Origin: Punica granatum
Lineage: Eukaryota; Streptophyta; Magnoliopsida; Myrtales; Lythraceae
DNA length: 64,000 bases
Assembly: GCF_007655135.1 (NCBI RefSeq)
Contig: NC_045128.1
Location: 35,868,811-35,932,810, forward strand
Reading direction: 5' to 3'
Part shown: piece after piece, positions 59,792 through 64,000 of the stretch
How the letters are laid out: the number at the start of each line of letters is the position of its first letter
How positions within the stretch are numbered: position 1 is the first letter of the stretch
Notes under the pieces: generated by a model
What the model was told of the DNA's origin: nothing
Databases searched by the model: none
What the model saw: only the letters and a program-made list of their open reading frames with translations
Program-made: the position numbers and the translations under genes

Positions 59792-60301
59792 GGTAACAAT
59801 TATGTAAGTAGCTAGAAATATCTATAGGGAAGTATACACAAACCGAGGGAATTCATGTAAGATGTCCCGTACTGTCCACTAAGCGTCTTAGTAGGGGGTC
59901 GCGCCCTGTGAGGCTAGCTATATCAGATAAAAACTCAAGGACTCGGGGAGTGTGTGACTTAGATCATTCTTTTTGAAATCGAAAATAGCACAGACTCACT
60001 TAGCTGGGCTATCGAGAGTGCATCCCATCCTCTTCTAGACCATGGGCAAGTCACAATATAAGTCAGTCAAGTACAATGTGATCTATGGCAAATCATGAAA
60101 TTAATCTTGCAGGGTACTGCAAAGAATCTACTAGCACAAATCTATTATTCCTTCATAACTTCATTGTTAATAGACAACAAAATTCTCATATGATACAAGC
60201 GGAGAAAGATCTGCAACCCAACAACGAGGAAGGGCGAAATAAAAAAGGGAATGACAAAAAAATGGAAATACATTCGAAACGAAAACATTTCATAAGAGTA
60301 A

Positions 60302-60323
60302 ATATATATATATATATATATAT
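60302..60323. repeat. (AT)n microsatellite
   Basis: Homologous to 24961-24991, followed by a small local insertion. Confidence 0.8.
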
Positions 60324-60392
60324 CAAATGAAATAGAGAACTCATTCAAATGGGTGAAGATCATGAGGCCGAGTGAAGGGAAACCTGCAAACA

Positions 60393-61436
60393 CAATATGC
60401 AATCTGTCCCCGCTACTTCCAATATGTTCTTGAAACCGTCCCATTGTAAGCACTCGGATAGTTCAGCCTGGGATAAAATTCAATACGACTACGTTACAAC
60501 CTTAAAAAAAGCATTTATCAGGAAAGAGATTGATGTTTTCTTTCAAAGGATTTGTAGCTGTTATAGGATAAAGATATGTCGGTGTAAGACTAAAACAATC
60601 AAACAAGCACATTCAACAAGAACATTTAAGAGGTGGACTCCCAATGTTTCTAGTGGTATCATCGGAGACTCCAGAAGAAACTGGTGTTGTACTCTAAGAG
60701 CTGGAGAGCAATATGAGAGAGAACTTTATGTTCCGTTTGGTTTTGCAATTAAAATCACAAAAATTTGAACTTTAACTTTAACTCAACACACTACACAACA
60801 AAAATACACATTTCCCAAGTCAAAAACTTTAATTTTAACTCAACTACACAATCATTTGTCTTTTTCCACAATCAAAATCAAAGTTATTTTAACTCTGAAA
60901 CCAACTGCACCATTAAGGCCCTATGAGGGACTGTATGAGGGGGTCAGACGGTCTGACCCAAGACAGTAGGGGCTATCCCCACTAGAAGAGACAACTTATA
61001 ATAACTCAATTATCGCATCACTTACATGATAAGAAAATTTTGATTTATCATTAAACTCTAATATCTCGTAACTACCTTCAACTAAATGTCTTGGATGAAC
61101 AGTCTGTGCTTTAACAGGGTTCATTCATTATTCCCAAGCACAAACAAAGCGCAAACCTTCAACCGTATTATGGCCTTATGATTCAGTATTCTAAATGTAA
61201 ATTTATTCAACAGAAGATGTACCTTTATCTTTGGAATGAGAGCAGGACCCCCATAAGCAAATCCTGTGTAAAGCTGAACCAGTGTTGCACCTGCTCTTAT
61301 TTTCTTGTATGCATCTTCACCACTGATTTGGAGAGTGTAATGAATTTAAAACAATAAAATACACAAATGGTCTGAGTGCTAACGAGATAATTGCAGAATA
61401 AATGGAAACAAGACCACCTTTACTTGCTTATACCAT
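60393..61436 (-). pseudogene. PYRD: Dihydroorotate dehydrogenase 3' remnant, copy 3
   Basis: Only the last two exons and a few bases of the exon before remain. The [20 protein letters not shown] exon (about 61228-61330) is intact here, without the A-tract expansion seen in copies 1 and 2. The last exon (about 60393-60475) has lost its stop codon (CTATC changed to CAATA). The 5' side is cut at about 61436, where unit-4 spacer begins, so the GDI exon fragment expected there is missing too. A MITE (60729-60912) sits in the intron. Confidence 0.85.
60729..60912. mobile_element. PIF/Harbinger-like MITE with TTA target duplication
   Basis: 184 bp between TTA (60726-60728) and TTA (60913-60915). 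The end TGTTCCGTTTGGTTTTGC resembles the complement of the other end, TGGTGCAGTTGGTTTCAG. Unit 1 reads ACTTTAAGG (near 25368), the empty site with a single TTA. It shares internal words with 9537-9722. The 3-bp TTA duplication is characteristic of PIF/Harbinger MITEs. Confidence 0.82.
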
Positions 61437-61489
61437 GATATAACCACCACTTGATGTACTCCATGAAAAATTATTGGGTCCAACGACTG

Positions 61490-61705
61490 AATATTCAATG
61501 GTTGTGTCCCTTACAAAATGTTTTCGTATTTGGAGAATCAAATTTCCTACAAGGAGCATAATGATTCATACAAAATAATCAATCGACTGCATATACGAAT
61601 CAGTTAATTAATATTTTGTACGAAATATTTTTGTACCTGAAAAAAAACATTTCGTAGAAGAAAAAAACATTTCGTATGAAAATTCCGACATAATATTTAG
61701 TCATT
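61490..61705. mobile_element. Palindromic MITE, unit 4
   Basis: The same insertion as at 46070-46285. Its ends are ACTGAATATTCAAT and the complement of AATATTTAGTCATT. Sharing the site with unit 3 but not unit 1 orders the duplications. Confidence 0.55.
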
Positions 61706-62991
61706 TGAGCCAAAAATTACCCTATTGGTTATGGGTCATCACTCGGGCATTTGATTTATGCATACCATGGATATACAATTATACCCATGGCTATACTCAC
61801 GGATTGGTTGGCGATTCTCTCAGGTCATGATTCATATCCAACGCATCTATATATGCAGCATCTTTCTTTTCTTTTTCCTTCTTTTTCTTATTTCTATTTT
61901 TCGGATTCGAATGTCATATGTCCCATCAACCATATATAGTATATTCTTTTCCCTTTATACAAATAATTGTTGAAGTCAAAATCCTCCAGAGTAAAATTAT
62001 TGTACGGGTTGATCTCATCTTCTTTTTCATCAACGTGGAGACTCGCTGTGTCAATTAAAAGGATGCATGTGAGATCCATCTTGGCATTATAATAACGACC
62101 GATAATGATAAATAACAACTGAGACCTGTTTGAACCGCGACAACCACAAAGATGTGTTTGAAACTGGGCCAAAATTTCGATAAATCACAACTTAACAGTA
62201 CGACTCTAGAAAATTATTGATATATTTATGGGACTTATGAATACACGTCGATAAGATAATGACCGGATAGTAATCCTTCTATTGACGCATTGCTGAAGGA
62301 CACTTTTAAATTGCAAATGGAATACGTCATTGATCTGACAATCTACTGTGGGAAAGGCAACCTGCAACGCAACATGAAATGCTTCCGGTTTAGTGCTTTC
62401 GATCTTGTCGAGAAAAAGGACAAGAAGAAGATAAAAAAAAAATTGTACCAGATGATACTTGTCTTTTTTAAAAAAAATTTAAGTCCAAAGAAAAATCCAT
62501 CACAAGCATTCAATGGCAGTAATCGCATGTCACAGTATCACAATCTCACTTTAACTTTTTGTAATAACCAAAATTCTTTCCCAATATATATATAAATATG
62601 AATATGCATATATATTGTAAAATAACTAATAGGTCATGTTGCATGTGATCCAACCCTAGAAACCCCACTCCAGATGTTATCCATAAATTTATAAGGAACT
62701 AGTCATATTACGTATTAGTTATAATAAATTAATTGTAAAAATTAGAGTTAAATCTCTATAAGAATTTGAATATATCTTTAAATTAAAAGTACGAGTTGAT
62801 AGACGGTAATGTTTAAGTCCATTAAATCTTAGAGTTATCATCTTTTCTTGGCTAGAATGGGAATTTGCTTTTTCTTCACCTGTAATCAACCGCGCCCAGT
62901 GAGAAAAACATGTGCATGAGTAAGTTTTACGAGAGATTATGAAGATGTTCAAGAGAGACGTACGCATACATCAATCATCCCAAGAAAACAA
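61706..62991. other. Spacer of unit 4
   Basis: Counterpart of 15350-16825, with no LTR array (the empty site is near 62195). Noncoding. Confidence 0.6.
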
Positions 62992-63945
62992 TTAATTAGA
63001 GCAAACTAACCCCAGCTTGAGAGACGTATCGAAGTTGTTATTAGAATAAGCTGACGAGAGATCATAATCTCCTGACAAGTGGTTAATTCGAGGAACTCTC
63101 TTTGCTTCTTGCATTTTCACCATCTGCAAAATATATATAACCCTTTCTTCTTGGGGCATAATAGAAAAAAGCCTCAAAACAGGAGGAGGAGACCAGAATA
63201 AAAACAGCAAATGGAAAAGAATACATGCAGTATCTGGCTTCTTGTCAAGATGGATGTGTGTGTATTTGCGATTTAGCCATTGATGAAATTTTCTTTGCCC
63301 TTACCATTTTCATGTGCTTGTTCTCTTCCAGAAGCTGTGCTCCCTGCATAATTTCAACGTCCGAAATCAATGGTAAAAATAAATAATAATTAGATTTTTT
63401 TTACTGATAGCACATGTCTTTTAGAGTATAAAACGAATTACATCACTTCAAATATGTGATATATATTCGTCTATTTATAGAAAAGAAAAAATTTTAAGTA
63501 TGACAATTAAATTCTAAAAGAATTGCGTATATTACGATCTTAGTCAAGGCTACGGACATCTGATTGCCTAATGGAGAGCTTAATTAATTACATAGCCCAT
63601 CCCCAATAGAGAAACAAATGAAGATCATTGTTAAATGCACAACAAACCTTTTTTTTTAGGGCACTGATCTCGTTCATGATCCTTCCGGCCTGTGTGCGAC
63701 AAGAAACACCGTCATCGTCCCACATGTTAGAAAAAGATATTTAGTAACAAACTGCTACAGACATAAGCACATTAATTATTCTTTACAAAAAAATAGCAGG
63801 TTAAGTAATGAGGCCCCGAACGAGAAAAAGGGCAGAAAATAGGGATGCTGATGATAAAATGTACATACGTATACCTTTGAGTGACTTCTCAAGTTGATTA
63901 AGTTGATCAAGATTCAATTCATGTAGATCTTCCCCCCTCAAGTGC
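62992..63945 (-). pseudogene. SVP/AGL24-like MADS-box, copy C (3' part, frameshifted)
   Basis: Visible exons are 63945-63875, 63689-63648, 63343-63305 and 63123-62992; the 5' exons lie beyond the window edge. Exon 4 (K box) is 71 nt instead of 100. After [11 protein letters not shown]...EKSL, 29 net bases are missing (the codons for [10 protein letters not shown] are lost), and the splice donor GTATAC still follows. Because 29 is not a multiple of three, exons 5-7 are read out of frame, although each is itself well preserved ([15 protein letters not shown] ... FDTSLKLGL). Unless splicing skips this exon in a phase-restoring way (not evident), copy C encodes a truncated protein with MADS and partial K domains. 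Confidence 0.8.
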
Positions 63946-64000
63946 CTGTCCTTCCCGATCCCATATATATGATTGTCACTAGTTCGCTTCCCGATCTCAA

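Overview
This is nuclear DNA from a flowering plant, most likely a eudicot. The evidence is spliced genes with GT/AG introns, AT-rich spacers, a Ty1/copia retrotransposon, several MITE-like palindromes, tRNA-derived SINEs, and proteins of clearly plant type: an SVP/AGL24-class MADS-box factor, a plastid fructose-1,6-bisphosphatase and a plant nicotinamidase. The species cannot be named from the sequence. All exon joins and repeat alignments were made by eye.

Region 1 (1-14638) is ordinary single-copy sequence. It holds a two-exon Costars gene (+), a decayed UGT91-like glycosyltransferase pseudogene (+), a three-exon plastid fructose-1,6-bisphosphatase of the redox-insensitive type (-), two long-armed foldback elements, a five-exon nicotinamidase (+) and a complete 13-exon Rab GDP-dissociation inhibitor gene, GDI (-). 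Every join was checked for phase, giving open products of 87, 403, 248 and 446 residues for the four intact genes.

Region 2 (about 14552-64000) is a degenerate tandem segmental duplication. The repeating unit runs, left to right: GDI first exon plus promoter, spacer, MADS-box gene (-), MADS leader region, an arm of 21-bp tandem repeats, a SINE head, a TRIM-like element, and a dihydroorotate dehydrogenase (DHODH) remnant (-). Unit 1 is 14552-27668, unit 2 about 27690-45450, unit 3 about 45471-61436, and unit 4 runs from about 61437 past the window edge. Units 1 and 3 carry intact 208-residue MADS genes (A and B). Unit 2 kept only a MADS intron piece and leader. Unit 4 (C) has a 29-nt frameshifting deletion in a K-box exon. 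All three DHODH copies are broken.

Later insertions sit in single units, and the other units show the empty sites. They include a young copia element in unit 2 (32101-40119, TSD TCTAT), an array of four LTRs and three gag-only internal regions in unit 3 (46734-50852, TSD ACAAC), a reverse SINE (about 40447-40608), and MITEs at 57387-57813 and 60729-60912. Unit 2 also holds a palindrome of about 1.46 kb (29325-30785) whose arms match the 21-bp-repeat segments lying 5' of MADS A and B. It could form a long hairpin RNA. That is the most interesting functional hypothesis in the window, but it is inference.

Functionally, the left-hand genes are unrelated housekeeping functions: actin dynamics, plastid sugar phosphates, NAD salvage and Rab recycling. 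The duplicated part is a small SVP/AGL24-type MADS cluster, similar in layout to the tandem dormancy-associated MADS arrays known in Prunus, broken up by transposable elements.
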